Notes: generated from the letters alone by a model not told the origin. 64,000 nt of DNA from Crocinitomicaceae bacterium (GCA_016708105.1 JADJGJ010000002.1:372001-436000); one strand, 5' to 3'; positions 31,532 to 41,535 are shown, numbered from the stretch's first letter. Translations and numbers: made by a program.

Positions 31532-34507
31532 TTAATCTTTTTCTTGATTATCTACGTGAACCTTAATGATTACCTTGGTTCCAAGGCATTCTCCTGATTC
31601 ATTATTGAGTTGAAACGGACCAATAATCATCAGGTTTTCACCGGTTAGTTTGCGCAATAGTTCTATTCTGCGATTGGTTATCTCCATGCCCATTGATTCA
31701 TGCGCATCATCAGATTTTCTTGCTTTTTTTTGCGCAAGACTATTGTCTATACCAATACCATCATCGGTAACTTCAAAAACCAAAGAATCAAATTCAAGGT
31801 AAATTCTCAGTTTGATGTGACCTTTGCGGTTGATTGGTAATACTCCATGGATAATACTGTTCTCAACAAAAGGTTGCAATATCATGGATGGTATTTCTAT
31901 GCTTTCTGCATCTATCTCATCTTCCAAATCAATTTCATATTCAAACTTGCCTTCAAAACGCATTTTTTCTAATGACAAATACAATTCTATGCGTTCAATT
32001 TCTTCTTTGAGTGTCACAATAAAATTATCTGCCTGCGAACTGTCCAAATTTTTTCTGATAAGTTTTGCAAAGCTGGTCAGGTATTTATTTGCCGCCAATT
32101 TATTTGAACTGTTGATGAAGTATTGAATTGAGTTCAATGAGTTGAAAATAAAATGTCGGTTCATACTTGCATTGAGTGATTGTTGTTCAAGAAATAATAA
32201 TCTATTTTTTATTCCCAGTTTTTCGTTTTCTTGTCGTTGTTCTATTGACCGAATGCGCGCATTGTAGATAGCCAATAAAATGATTAGTCCGCAAAGAATA
32301 CTCAATGATATAAACCACCATGTTTTCCAAAACGGAGCAGTGATGATGACGTGCATTCGGTTTATTTCTGACCATTCTCCTGATGCGTTGGTGGCGCGCA
32401 CTTCAAAATCATACTCACCGTGTGCAATGAATGAGTAAGTGGCATAATTGTTTGAGGTGACAGGTGACCAATCCTCTTCAGCACCTAACAAACGGTATTG
32501 ATATTTTACACCTTTTGGGTCTTTGAGATTGATGCCAATAAAGTCAAACGTCAGGTGATTTTTATTGTAGGGAAGCGTAATGGTAGTTGGAATGCCAGAC
32601 CGTTCATCCAATGTTGTTTTGTATTGATTGTAATCAAATTTTTCCATGAATAATCGCATGCCGGTAAATACAAGTTCTGGTCTTCTAAAATGAAAAAGTT
32701 CGTCATTTTGAGAAGGGTTAATTCTTACAAGTCCTTCTGAAGTTCCTACCCAAATAAAATGATGATGATCTTCATAAATTGCATTCTGGTTACACTCTAG
32801 GGTAATTAAACCTTCTGGTCTACCAAAATGAAATATCTTAAATGCAGATGAAGTTTCTTGATCAAAAACAATTTGATAGACACCGTTTAATGTACTCACC
32901 CAAATGTTTTGATTAGTTGACAAAAGTAAGCCCAGCACAGTGCGTGACTTGGTGTCATTAGCATCTAATTCAAAGGGCAAAATTTTTCCGGTAGGTAATA
33001 GAACAAACAAACCTGAACTATTGGTGCCAATCCAAATATTTCCCTGGCTATCGCTTGTAATTGTTTTGACATTATTTTCTGGAAGAGAAATAAATTCATA
33101 ATTAGATTCATCACTTAAATCAAAAATGAACAAGCCCGTTGTTGATGCTATATATATTTTCTCATGATGCAATAAGAGTTTGTTTACATCCAGTTTGAGA
33201 TCCGGGAATAAATTTTTTACATTTTCTTCCTTTATACAATACACGCCTGCTGATCCGCCCACAAAGGTTAGTGAATCATGAACATGTAGAATAGATCTGA
33301 CTTTAGAGCTGATTTGTTGCGTGATTTTATTCTCAATTATCTTTCCGTTTTCAATCAAATCAATACCGCTTGATGAGCCAACCCAACATCTGTTATGGTG
33401 ATCTGTTTGCGTAATCCAGATGGTTGAATTTTTTAATTCAGTATTGATTTGAATGGCAGAAGCACTATCTCCTGTTGGTGTCCAAATAGTCACACCGGCA
33501 TCATAGGTTCCAAAATAAAATTTACCTTCTCTGTCTTGTGAAATGCTCATAACAGCGTCACTACTTAAGCCGTCAGTGCGTGTATATGACAATACTGATT
33601 TTCCGGTTAATTTGAGTAAACCTTTTCCATCTGTACCTAACCAAAGATTAGACTCACGATCAATAAATACACTTCGGATATTTTCAAAAATTAAACCGTT
33701 TCCAATGTTGTAGTGATAAATTGCATCTTGCGTTAATTCTATGGCTCCGTTTTTTGTTGCGCACAAAACTGAACCTGATGTCACACAGATGTTCCTGATG
33801 CGATTCAAGGGTAATTTTGGGCTATTGATTTCTTGGGTTTTGGTATTAAAGAAGTAAACGCCTTTTCCATACGTAGCAATGATGAGTTCATCTTCTCTAA
33901 ATTCTATATCACTTATATTAATTGAATCAAGTATGGCATGATGAAGCGTTTTTCCTTCAATTTCATCAAACGTGTACAGACCGTTTTTTGATCCGCAATA
34001 TAAGATGCTGTCATTTTCATTGGCTAATGCACGCAATTGTCCTGCCTGCTCAAATCCTTGTGTGATGAGCTTAAACGTATCTGCCTGAAATAATAATAAC
34101 CCCTCATCACATGCAAGATAAAGTTGATCTTGAAAAAATATTAAGTCATTGACGCGATATTCAACATTTGCTGAATCAGAAAAAAACCAAGAGGTAAAAC
34201 CTTCAGCAGTTTTTTTAGAAATTCCTTTGGGTGTGGCTATCCAAATATTGCCTGATTCATCGGTGTAGAGTTTGTCTATTTCGTTATCCGGCAAACCATC
34301 TTCAGTTGAAAAGCTGGTGAAATTAATTCCGTCAAATCTACTTAAACCGGTTTCTGTTCCTATCCACAAATAGCCATACCGATCTTGACAAATATCTGAT
34401 ACTTGTGATTGCGGCAAACCTTCTTCAAGCGAATAATTGACAAAATTAAAGCGTTGCGCAAAAACTTGCGCGGTATAAATAAACGATACTAAAACAAGAA
34501 ATCGCAC
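31532..34507 (-). CDS. Two-component sensor: propeller domain, Y_Y_Y domain, LytS-type histidine kinase
   Basis: A 991-aa membrane sensor. After a signal peptide come repeated propeller blades (about 25-580) with the phrases GYLWIGTETGLSRFDG, GNIWIGTNSSGLF and FIWVGTSEGLVRI. A Y_Y_Y domain follows (about 650-720, KYQYRLLGAEEDWSP), one membrane helix (about 745-765, FISLSILCGLIILLAIY), and a cytoplasmic His_kinase/LytS module with MNRHFIFNSLNSIQYFI (phospho-His about 800) and the ATPase end. The start codon is GTG and shares its G with the stop TAG of the LytTR gene, so the two are tightly coupled. The ligand is unknown; such sensors in Bacteroidota often control polysaccharide or envelope genes. 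Confidence 0.9.
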   Translation of the reverse strand: MRFLVLVSFIYTAQVFAQRFNFVNYSLEEGLPQSQVSDICQDRYGYLWIGTETGLSRFDGINFTSFSTEDGLPDNEIDKLYTDESGNIWIATPKGISKKTAEGFTSWFFSDSANVEYRVNDLIFFQDQLYLACDEGLLLFQADTFKLITQGFEQAGQLRALANENDSILYCGSKNGLYTFDEIEGKTLHHAILDSINISDIEFREDELIIATYGKGVYFFNTKTQEINSPKLPLNRIRNICVTSGSVLCATKNGAIELTQDAIYHYNIGNGLIFENIRSVFIDRESNLWLGTDGKGLLKLTGKSVLSYTRTDGLSSDAVMSISQDREGKFYFGTYDAGVTIWTPTGDSASAIQINTELKNSTIWITQTDHHNRCWVGSSSGIDLIENGKIIENKITQQISSKVRSILHVHDSLTFVGGSAGVYCIKEENVKNLFPDLKLDVNKLLLHHEKIYIASTTGLFIFDLSDESNYEFISLPENNVKTITSDSQGNIWIGTNSSGLFVLLPTGKILPFELDANDTKSRTVLGLLLSTNQNIWVSTLNGVYQIVFDQETSSAFKIFHFGRPEGLITLECNQNAIYEDHHHFIWVGTSEGLVRINPSQNDELFHFRRPELVFTGMRLFMEKFDYNQYKTTLDERSGIPTTITLPYNKNHLTFDFIGINLKDPKGVKYQYRLLGAEEDWSPVTSNNYATYSFIAHGEYDFEVRATNASGEWSEINRMHVIITAPFWKTWWFISLSILCGLIILLAIYNARIRSIEQRQENEKLGIKNRLLFLEQQSLNASMNRHFIFNSLNSIQYFINSSNKLAANKYLTSFAKLIRKNLDSSQADNFIVTLKEEIERIELYLSLEKMRFEGKFEYEIDLEDEIDAESIEIPSMILQPFVENSIIHGVLPINRKGHIKLRIYLEFDSLVFEVTDDGIGIDNSLAQKKARKSDDAHESMGMEITNRRIELLRKLTGENLMIIGPFQLNNESGECLGTKVIIKVHVDNQEKD

Positions 34508-35283
34508 TAAAGTGATTTAATTGTTTTTACAAATGAAGAAACCCGGTTGCGCGCAACCGGAATTAATTTTCCGTTGTTCATGACTGCAAAATGACCGTCT
34601 TCATTAATGTATTCTTTCAGGTAGTTAAGATTGATGATGTGAGATTTGTGAACACGATAAAAAATGGCTGGATTTAAAATGCCTTCATATACTTTAAGCG
34701 TGCGTGTATCTAAATAGCGTTTGCCATCTGTAAAATGAATCATGGTGCAATTGCCTGAAGCTTCAAGAAATATGATGTCTTCTATGTCAATTAGCTTGAT
34801 TCCTTTAGTATGTGATATGGCTACTTTATGACCATACCCTTGCGTGTCTATTGACTGTGAAAGATTGCGAATAGACTCAAAATAGGTGTTATAATTCTCA
34901 GGATTTTCTTTGAAGGCAGATCTTGCTTCTTTTACTTTTTCAACGGCTTGCTGCAAATCTTCAATATCAACCGGTTTGAGCACGTAATGAACGGCATTGG
35001 CATTGAAAGCGCGCAGTGCGTAATCTTTAAAGGCCGTGACAAATACCACCAAAAAATCTCTTTTATCAATGCTTTCAAGTAAATCAAATCCCTCAGATCC
35101 ACTTGGCATTCTGATATCCAGAAAAACCACATCAGGATTCAGTTCTTCAATGCGCATGCGTGCATCGTTAATATTGCCGGCTTCACCTATTACTTCAATG
35201 TCTTCACAATATTCTTCTAGTAACATGGTCAGATTTTTTCTGGCCAGATCTTCATCATCAATAACCAATGCACGTAATTTCAT
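34507..35283 (-). CDS. LytTR-family response regulator
   Basis: A 258-aa regulator. The receiver domain (about 1-125) has DDED at 9-12 and the phospho-acceptor Asp56 in VVFLDIRMPSG, with the Lys in YVLKPVD. The LytTR DNA-binding domain (about 150-255) contains HKVAISHTKGIKLIDIEDII, FLEASGN and RVHKSHIINLNYLKEY. It is the first gene of the pair; its TAG overlaps the kinase GTG by one base. An inverted repeat GATTTGA..TCAAATC (35298-35317) sits 15 bases before the start and could be its own operator. The rest of the 35284-35615 gap has only the terminator listed next. Confidence 0.9.
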   Translation of the reverse strand: MKLRALVIDDEDLARKNLTMLLEEYCEDIEVIGEAGNINDARMRIEELNPDVVFLDIRMPSGSEGFDLLESIDKRDFLVVFVTAFKDYALRAFNANAVHYVLKPVDIEDLQQAVEKVKEARSAFKENPENYNTYFESIRNLSQSIDTQGYGHKVAISHTKGIKLIDIEDIIFLEASGNCTMIHFTDGKRYLDTRTLKVYEGILNPAIFYRVHKSHIINLNYLKEYINEDGHFAVMNNGKLIPVARNRVSSFVKTIKSL

Positions 35284-35567
35284 ATTGCTCGTTTTGTGAT
35301 TTGATTTATTTCAAATCGGTTGTTGAAGTAAAGATAACAATTTGGGTTTATCTCTACTGAACCATAAAATTTTGATTACCCACCGTTCAATAGGAAATTG
35401 ACACAGTTGAATTTTTTTCCGATTCTGGCTTGCACTAACTGCGTAACTTGGATATGAAAATTTTAAGGTTTACTTATGACAACAAAATTACACTTGGTTT
35501 CTGCTTGCAAAATCTGGATCTTCAACGACAACGGCAATTAGATCTGGTCCTGGCTTTGCTACAAATG

Positions 35568-35596
35568 AAAAGAGGGTTCAATGCGAACCCTCTTTT
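35568..35596. terminator. Bidirectional terminator after hppD
   Basis: A perfect 12-bp stem AAAAGAGGGTTC/GAACCCTCTTTT with a 5-nt loop. It lies 20 bases after the hppD stop and has T-runs on both strands. Confidence 0.85.
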
Positions 35597-35615
35597 TCGT
35601 TTATGTGAAATGAAA

Positions 35616-36776
35616 TTACAGCGTTCCTCTGTTTTCCTGTTCTCTTTCAATTGATTCAAACAAGGCTTTAAAATTTCCTTTACCAAATGATTTGGCTCCT
35701 TTGCGCTGAATAATTTCAAAAAACATGGTAGGACGATCAACTACCGGCTTAGTGAATAATTGTAGCAAATAGCCTTCATCGTCACGGTCAATCAGAATTT
35801 TATGTTTTTTGAGAAGTTCCACGTCTTCGTCAATTTTCCCAACTCGGTCAAATAAATCATCATAATACGTGTCAGGCACATATAAGAACTCAACACCTCG
35901 ATCTCTCATTGCGCTGACGGTAGCCACAATATCATTAGTAGCAACAGCGATATGCTGACAACCTGCTCCGTTGTAAAAATCAATGTATTCTTCTATTTGT
36001 GATTTCTTTTTTCCTTTGGCAGGTTCGTTAATCGGGAATTTAATACGACCGTTTCCGTTACTCATTACTTTACTCATGAGCGCAGTGAAGTCGGTTGAGA
36101 TGTCTTTATCATCAAATGAAACTATTTGCGCAAAGCCCATCACTTTAGCATAAAATTCTGTCCATTGATTCATTTCTCCCCAACCTACGTTGCCAACCAT
36201 GTGGTCAATGTATTTTAAACCAACCGGTGATGGATTGTAGTGTGATTCCCACTTGCGATATCCCGGTAGAAAAATGCCGGTATAATTTTTTCTTTCAACA
36301 AAAATATGCACGGTTTCTCCGTAGGTATGAATTCCTGAGCGCACCACATGTCCGTTTGCATCTTCTTCACGGGTTGGTTGCATGAAAGATTTTGCTCCAC
36401 GGCTGGTGGTTTCTTCCCACGCTTTGGTTGCATCTTCAACCCATAAGGCAATTACTTTTACACCATCACCATGTTTGTTGATGTGTTCATTGATTGGTCC
36501 GCCAGGTGTTAAAGGGGTTGTTAATACCAACCTGATTTTGTCTTGTTTTAATACGTAAGATACGCGATCTTTTACTCCTGTTTCTAAACCGCAATAGGCT
36601 TCACTCTGAAAACCAAATGCTGTTTTATAAAAGTGCGCTGATTGTTTTGCGTTGCCAACATATAGCTCAACATAATCAGTACCAAGCAGGGGCAAAAAAT
36701 CTTGTGCATCTGCAAATTCTTTCTTCAGTGAATACTCGTAGTTCTGAAGATTTTGAAGGTTTTTAATTTCTGACAT
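35616..36776 (-). CDS. hppD: 4-hydroxyphenylpyruvate dioxygenase
   Basis: A 386-aa Fe(II) enzyme that converts 4-hydroxyphenylpyruvate to homogentisate in tyrosine breakdown. It shows the two vicinal-oxygen-chelate halves: N-terminal YVELYVGNAKQSAHFYKTAFGF (about 35-56), and the catalytic half with iron ligands in IDHMVGNV (His about 190), GCQHIAVATND (His about 275) and MFFEIIQRKG (Glu about 360). Length is normal. It follows hmgA after 30 bases in one operon. Confidence 0.96.
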   Translation of the reverse strand: MSEIKNLQNLQNYEYSLKKEFADAQDFLPLLGTDYVELYVGNAKQSAHFYKTAFGFQSEAYCGLETGVKDRVSYVLKQDKIRLVLTTPLTPGGPINEHINKHGDGVKVIALWVEDATKAWEETTSRGAKSFMQPTREEDANGHVVRSGIHTYGETVHIFVERKNYTGIFLPGYRKWESHYNPSPVGLKYIDHMVGNVGWGEMNQWTEFYAKVMGFAQIVSFDDKDISTDFTALMSKVMSNGNGRIKFPINEPAKGKKKSQIEEYIDFYNGAGCQHIAVATNDIVATVSAMRDRGVEFLYVPDTYYDDLFDRVGKIDEDVELLKKHKILIDRDDEGYLLQLFTKPVVDRPTMFFEIIQRKGAKSFGKGNFKALFESIEREQENRGTL

Positions 36777-36806
36777 AAAATGAATTTTTTCAAGATCAAT
36801 AATTTT

Positions 36807-37967
36807 TTATTCTATCATCCATGATTTGTAATAATCAGACACCTCAAGTGCAATGGCATCTTCAGTAATGCTCATGGGCGCAAATGGATCAATCATCACG
36901 GCTAATTCTTGTGTTTCTTTTTTACCAATACTTCTTTCAATTGCTCCAGGGTGAGGCCCGTGAGGCACACCTCCGGGATGAAGCGTCAACTGCCCTTTTT
37001 CAATATTATTCCTACTCATAAAATCCCCATCAACATAATACAATAATTCATCAGAATCAACATTGCTGTGATGATATGGTGCCGGTATAGCATCGGGATG
37101 ATAATCATACAAACGCGGAACAAATGAACAAACAACAAAGCCCGCTGATTCAAAGGTTTGATGAATTGGTGGAGGCATGTGAATGCGTCCGGTTATGGGT
37201 TCAAAATCAAAAATAGAAAACGCGTAAGGATAATTAAAACCATCCCAACCAACGGCGTCAAACGGGTGGCGTCCATAAACATATTCCCACATCATGCCTT
37301 GCTTTTTTATTTTCACATGAAATGATCCTTTCTCATCATGAGTTTTCAAATTTTGTGGAACGCGAATGTCTCTTTCACAAAAAGGAGAATGTTCAAGAAA
37401 TTGTCCGTAATTATTCCGGTAACGATCAGGAGTAAATATTGGGGCAAATGATTCTATAAAAAGTAGTCGGTTTTGCGTAGTATTGAAATCCAAACGGTAA
37501 ACTGTACCGCGAGGAATAACCAAGTAGTCTCCGTATTTAAAAGGTATTTCACCATACATGGTTTTGAGAAAACCTTCGCCCTGATGAATAAAAAGCATTT
37601 CATCTGCATCAGCGTTTTTGTAAAAATAATCTTTACTAAAACTTTCAGGGGCGGCTAATCCAATGTGAAGTGAAGTGTTTACAAAAAGTGTTTTGCGGCT
37701 TTCAAGGAAATCTTTCTCCGGCTTAAGAGAAAAACCTTTAAAGCTGAGCGCCTTCATGTTTTTTTCAATGGCAATTTTAGGTGCAACAGAATAACTTTTC
37801 ACCGGCTCTGTAACTATGGTTGGCGGATTAAGGTGATAAATTAAAGATGACATACCTGAAAAACCAAGGGTACCGAATAGTTCTTCGTGGTATAATTTTC
37901 CGTCTGCGCTGCGGAATACAGTATGTCGTTTTGCCGGAATTTTTCCAAGCGTATGATATCTGGGCAT
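36807..37967 (-). CDS. hmgA: Homogentisate 1,2-dioxygenase
   Basis: A 386-aa Fe(II) enzyme that opens the ring of homogentisate to maleylacetoacetate, the step after hppD. It has the cupin-like fold with HQGEGFLKTMYGEIPFKYGDYLVIPRGT (about 128-155), the HPGGVPHGPHPGA motif (about 325-337) that includes iron ligands, and the GWDGFNYPYAFSIFDFEP motif. It opens the two-gene operon. A long leader of about 134 bases separates a promoter-like TATATTTG from the start codon. The later steps (maleylacetoacetate isomerase, fumarylacetoacetase) are not in the window. Confidence 0.95.
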   Translation of the reverse strand: MPRYHTLGKIPAKRHTVFRSADGKLYHEELFGTLGFSGMSSLIYHLNPPTIVTEPVKSYSVAPKIAIEKNMKALSFKGFSLKPEKDFLESRKTLFVNTSLHIGLAAPESFSKDYFYKNADADEMLFIHQGEGFLKTMYGEIPFKYGDYLVIPRGTVYRLDFNTTQNRLLFIESFAPIFTPDRYRNNYGQFLEHSPFCERDIRVPQNLKTHDEKGSFHVKIKKQGMMWEYVYGRHPFDAVGWDGFNYPYAFSIFDFEPITGRIHMPPPIHQTFESAGFVVCSFVPRLYDYHPDAIPAPYHHSNVDSDELLYYVDGDFMSRNNIEKGQLTLHPGGVPHGPHPGAIERSIGKKETQELAVMIDPFAPMSITEDAIALEVSDYYKSWMIE

Positions 37968-38107
37968 AGAATGAGTTTTGAGATGTAATTATAAATAGAA
38001 ATAGCTAAACCTAGGGAATTTTCATTCCGGATTACGTTTAAGACGAAATTTCCAGTCAATAAATGAAAGGTTGAATGATTGCATAGTTGTCCAGACTGCA
38101 ATTTAGG

Positions 38108-38115
38108 CAAATATA
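38108..38115 (-). promoter_or_regulatory. -7 element ahead of the hmgA-hppD operon
   Basis: On the minus strand TATATTTG fits TAnnTTTG; transcription would begin near 38100 with a leader of about 134 bases. The 37968-38313 gap holds this and the divergent element below, and nothing else clear. Confidence 0.45.
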
Positions 38116-38277
38116 CAGCAATCTGATATTTTTTAATTGACTTTTATCAGACGGCTTTAAATAAAATATATTTTTGCTGGGTGAATGGTGTAGTCGTGCA
38201 TACCGCCGCAAACCTGCAAAAGGAAATTAATTCATGAAACTGAGCGGATTAGGATAAATTCATTCTCTATCAACTTT

Positions 38278-38285
38278 TAGTTTTG
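38278..38285 (+). promoter_or_regulatory. -7 element ahead of the threonine dehydrogenase gene
   Basis: TAGTTTTG fits TAnnTTTG and lies 28 bases before the start codon. Confidence 0.45.
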
Positions 38286-38313
38286 TGATACATGAAAAAA
38301 CAGATTGTGTAGC

Positions 38314-39249
38314 ATGAAAAAAATTCTTGTAATTGGCTCATCCGGTCAGATAGGTACTGAATTGGTGATGGCGCTAAGAAAAAAATTCGGTACTGATGCT
38401 GTAGTGGCGTCCGATGTTCAACCACCAAAGCAGGCTCAAGGCGAAGGCCCGTTTGAAGTTCTTGACATTTTGGATAAATCACGATTGATTGAGGTTATTC
38501 AAAAGCATCAAATTAAAGAAGTGTATTTATTGGCGGCCTTGCTTTCTGCTACGGCTGAGAAAAATCCTGCTTTTGCATGGAAATTAAACATGGATGGTTT
38601 ATTCCACGTGCTTGATTTGGCAAAGGACAAAGTGATTGACAAAATTTTCTGGCCAAGCTCAATTGCTGTTTTTGGTCCAAATACGCCCAAAGTAAACACG
38701 CCGCAATTTACTGTAATGGAGCCAAGCACCGTATATGGAATCAGCAAACAAGCAGGAGAACGCTGGTGCGAGTATTATTTTCTAAAACATGGGGTAGATG
38801 TACGGTCTATCCGCTATCCGGGCTTGATTTCGTATACCTCGCCTCCTGGTGGTGGTACTACAGATTACGCGGTGGATATCTTCTATTATGCAAAACGCAA
38901 AGAAAAATACACGTGCTTCTTGAAAGACAATACCCCGCTGCCCATGATGTATATGGAAGACGCAATACGCGCCACCATTGATTTGATGGAGGCTCCGGCT
39001 GAAAAAGTAAAGATTCGTTCGTCGTATAATATTGCCGGTGTATCGTTTACACCTAAAGATATTTATGAGGTGATTAAAAAGTATGTCCCCGACTTTGAGA
39101 TTGCATATCAACCTGATTTCAGACAGGCAATTGCTGATTCATGGCCTGGAAGTATTGATGACACTGAGGCCAAAGCCCATTGGGGATGGAAAGCTAAGTA
39201 TGATTTGGACGCTTTGGCACAGATTATGCTTAACCATATTCAGGGATAG
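38314..39249 (+). CDS. tdh: L-threonine 3-dehydrogenase, short-chain (epimerase-like) type
   Basis: A 311-aa NAD-dependent enzyme that oxidises L-threonine to 2-amino-3-ketobutyrate. It has the Rossmann motif IGSSGQIG at residues about 7-14, the catalytic Ser region and YGISKQAGERWCEYY with the Tyr-Lys pair (about 138-152), and PGLISYTSPPGGGTTDYAVD, which is distinctive of the extended short-chain threonine dehydrogenases of Flavobacteria, unrelated to the zinc-type Tdh of E. coli. The start is the ATG three codons after a TTG. It is a single-gene unit between divergent tyrosine catabolism and the MORN-like genes. Confidence 0.92.
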   Translation: MKKILVIGSSGQIGTELVMALRKKFGTDAVVASDVQPPKQAQGEGPFEVLDILDKSRLIEVIQKHQIKEVYLLAALLSATAEKNPAFAWKLNMDGLFHVLDLAKDKVIDKIFWPSSIAVFGPNTPKVNTPQFTVMEPSTVYGISKQAGERWCEYYFLKHGVDVRSIRYPGLISYTSPPGGGTTDYAVDIFYYAKRKEKYTCFLKDNTPLPMMYMEDAIRATIDLMEAPAEKVKIRSSYNIAGVSFTPKDIYEVIKKYVPDFEIAYQPDFRQAIADSWPGSIDDTEAKAHWGWKAKYDLDALAQIMLNHIQG

Positions 39250-39388
39250 ACAAAGATGATTTATCACGGAAAAAATGGTCTGATTGATCAGTTTTTTTGT
39301 CTTTAAAAATTCTATGTTTATCGAAAACTTAATAGAGCGTACGAATAAAGTTGTAAATTGTAAGCAAAATGTATAAAACCCTCCTGTT

Positions 39389-40288
39389 ATGAAAAGCATT
39401 TTTACCACATTTATTTTCATACTACCACTACTAGGGCTAACTATGCCCGACGACCTGACACGCACAAATGCAAACATAGGAGTAGAAGGTATTGACCCAC
39501 AAGCTAATAACCAGAAAGACGCGAACGGTCTTAAGCAGGGTTATTGGATTTTCTACGGTAAAGATATGCCTGAGAAAGGATATCCTGATGATGGAAAAAT
39601 TGAAGAAGGAAACTTCAAAGACGATAAGAAAACCGGTGAATGGATCATGTACCATAAAGATGGTAAAACGCCCCGCACCAAAGGATTCTTTGAAAACGGG
39701 CGCCCAAAAGGTGCTTACGTGAAATATTACGAAAATGGTGCTGTGATGGAAGAAGGAACCTATTCAAATGGTAAACAAACCGGATCTTTTGTGCGCTATT
39801 ATGAAAATGGCAATAAAGCGCAAGAAAAAAACTTCAACACAGAAGGCAAAGAGGAAGGTAAAGTAGTTCTATATCATGAGAATGGTCAACCTGAATTTGT
39901 CTACAATAAAGCCAATGGTGTAACAACCGGTCCTGCAACCAGATATTATGAAGATGGCAGCGTGAAAGAAGAGATAGTTTATGGTGCTGATGGAGCTGTT
40001 CAGTCATCGGTTCAAAAAGATCCTCCTTCTGGTGTAAACACTAGCAACAATACTACAACCGGTTCAGGTGGACCAAGCGGTGCAGGTGGTGTTATGAAAG
40101 ATGGTAAAAAATTCCAAAGTGACGGTTACAACAAAGTCTACAACAAAGACGAAGAGTTGTGGATGGATGGTCAGTTTAAAGGTGGCAAACTTTGGGATGG
40201 TAAATTGTATAAGTACGATAGTGATGGTATCCTCCTGAAAATTGAAATCTGGAAAAATGGTGCCTACCACTCTGATGGACAACTATAA
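39389..40288 (+). CDS. MORN/YwqK-like repeat secreted protein
   Basis: A 299-aa protein with a signal peptide (about 1-18). Residues about 30-215 are short repeats of the MORN_2/YwqK kind, such as GEWIMYHKDGKTPRTKGFFENG, YVKYYENGAVMEEGTYSNG and TRYYEDGSVKEEIVYGADG. A Gly/Ser linker follows, then a conserved C-terminal module of about 65 residues (LWDGKLYKYDSDGILLKIEI). YwqK-like repeats are often labelled antitoxin components, but here the protein is exported and alone, so that label should not be carried over. It has a paralogue next door with the same layout and the same C-terminal module. Confidence 0.8.
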   Translation: MKSIFTTFIFILPLLGLTMPDDLTRTNANIGVEGIDPQANNQKDANGLKQGYWIFYGKDMPEKGYPDDGKIEEGNFKDDKKTGEWIMYHKDGKTPRTKGFFENGRPKGAYVKYYENGAVMEEGTYSNGKQTGSFVRYYENGNKAQEKNFNTEGKEEGKVVLYHENGQPEFVYNKANGVTTGPATRYYEDGSVKEEIVYGADGAVQSSVQKDPPSGVNTSNNTTTGSGGPSGAGGVMKDGKKFQSDGYNKVYNKDEELWMDGQFKGGKLWDGKLYKYDSDGILLKIEIWKNGAYHSDGQL

Positions 40289-40307
40289 GATAATTTCTTA
40301 ATCATAC

Positions 40308-40338
40308 AAAACCCGGGTAATTAACGCCCGGGTTTTTT
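40308..40338 (+). terminator. Terminator after the first MORN-like gene
   Basis: A perfect 10-bp stem AAAACCCGGG/CCCGGGTTTT with a 9-nt loop and T-run, 20 bases after the stop. Confidence 0.9.
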
Positions 40339-40545
40339 GTTTTATCTTATTTCCTTTCAGGTTATTCTAGCTCGATGGCTGACTGAGTTTCCTGTCCTTT
40401 ATTGATTCATCTCATAAAATTGATCACCGGTCGAAAATTTTTGATGGATATCATTTTTTTTTGTAAGTTAGTTATTGTCAAATGATTTTGTGTAATATTG
40501 TTCAGGTCATTTGACAAGCATGCACACCCCTAAAAGCAAACCCTT

Positions 40546-41430
40546 ATGAAAAAAGTCGTGCTATTTTTGGTATGTTTAATTCCGGTGCTGAATTACGCTA
40601 CCCAGGTAACTGTTGATGTTGCACTTGTTGCAGATGAGGACGAACCTCGTGTTGCCGGCTATATTGATGCCAATGGAAAACAAGGATGGTGGATTATCAG
40701 AGGGAAAGATGTTACGGACCAAACTGAATATTCTGCTGAAGCAATCATTGAAGAAGGGAACTATAAGAATGATCGTAAAGTTGGTGAGTGGACAACTTAT
40801 CATCCAAATGGTAATCCTAAAACCATTGGCGTTTATGTTGATAACAGACCAAATGGAAAATATCGGAAGTTTGATCTTGATGGGAATGAAACAGAAAGCG
40901 GAACCATGCTCAACAAAAAGCAGGTAGGTACTTTTGCTACTAAATATAGCAATGGTCAAACCAAATGGTCAAAAACTTTTGATGAAAATGGATTGGAACA
41001 AGGCACCAGTACCATGTATTATGATACGGGTGTGAAGCAATATGAATACACAAAAACAAATGGTGTATTAACCGGACAAGCTATTCGCTATTGGGAAGAT
41101 GGCAGCATACGTGAAATAAAAACGTATGATAATGAAGGCAATGTTGTTTCAACTGAAGTAGTGAACGCTGAACCGCCGGTTGCACCTAAAGTTGAAGAGG
41201 GTAAAGGCGGACCTGACGGAAGCAGAGGTAAAATTCTGGATGGTAAAACATTTGATCCTTCAGGTTATAATAAAGTGTATAATGAAGACAAAGACCTCTG
41301 GTTGGATGGTTTATTCAAAAGTGGAAAACTCTGGGACGGAAAACTGTATAAATATGACAGTGATGGAATTCTCCTTAAAATTGAAATCTGGAAAAACGGA
41401 GCGTACCATTCAGACGGACATTTGGATTAG
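40546..41430 (+). CDS. MORN/YwqK-like repeat secreted protein (paralogue)
   Basis: A 294-aa protein with a signal peptide (about 1-18) and the same three-part layout as the gene upstream: MORN_2-like repeats (GEWTTYHPNGNPKTIGVY, TKYSNGQTKWSKTF, IRYWEDGSIREIKTY), a Gly-rich linker, and the C-terminal LWDGKLYKYDSDGILLKIEI. Both copies share this tail almost exactly while the repeats have drifted, which fits tandem duplication followed by selection on the tail. Each copy has its own leader and its own terminator, so they are separately expressed. Confidence 0.8.
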   Translation: MKKVVLFLVCLIPVLNYATQVTVDVALVADEDEPRVAGYIDANGKQGWWIIRGKDVTDQTEYSAEAIIEEGNYKNDRKVGEWTTYHPNGNPKTIGVYVDNRPNGKYRKFDLDGNETESGTMLNKKQVGTFATKYSNGQTKWSKTFDENGLEQGTSTMYYDTGVKQYEYTKTNGVLTGQAIRYWEDGSIREIKTYDNEGNVVSTEVVNAEPPVAPKVEEGKGGPDGSRGKILDGKTFDPSGYNKVYNEDKDLWLDGLFKSGKLWDGKLYKYDSDGILLKIEIWKNGAYHSDGHLD

Positions 41431-41492
41431 TCACAACAAGACACTGAGTATTTGTTAAGCATACTCGCGTCTCACGTAAAATATCTAATTTT

Positions 41493-41525
41493 AAACCCGG
41501 ACAGCAAATAGCGTCCGGGTTTTTC
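41493..41525 (+). terminator. Terminator after the second MORN-like gene
   Basis: A perfect 10-bp stem AAACCCGGAC/GTCCGGGTTT with a 10-nt loop and T-run. It ends 11 bases before the cysS start. Confidence 0.9.
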
Positions 41526-41535
41526 TTTACAGATC

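Noticed and set aside
39389..41430. Labelling the MORN/YwqK-like genes as antitoxins
   Set aside because: Both are exported and have no toxin beside them; the label comes from an automatic family name.
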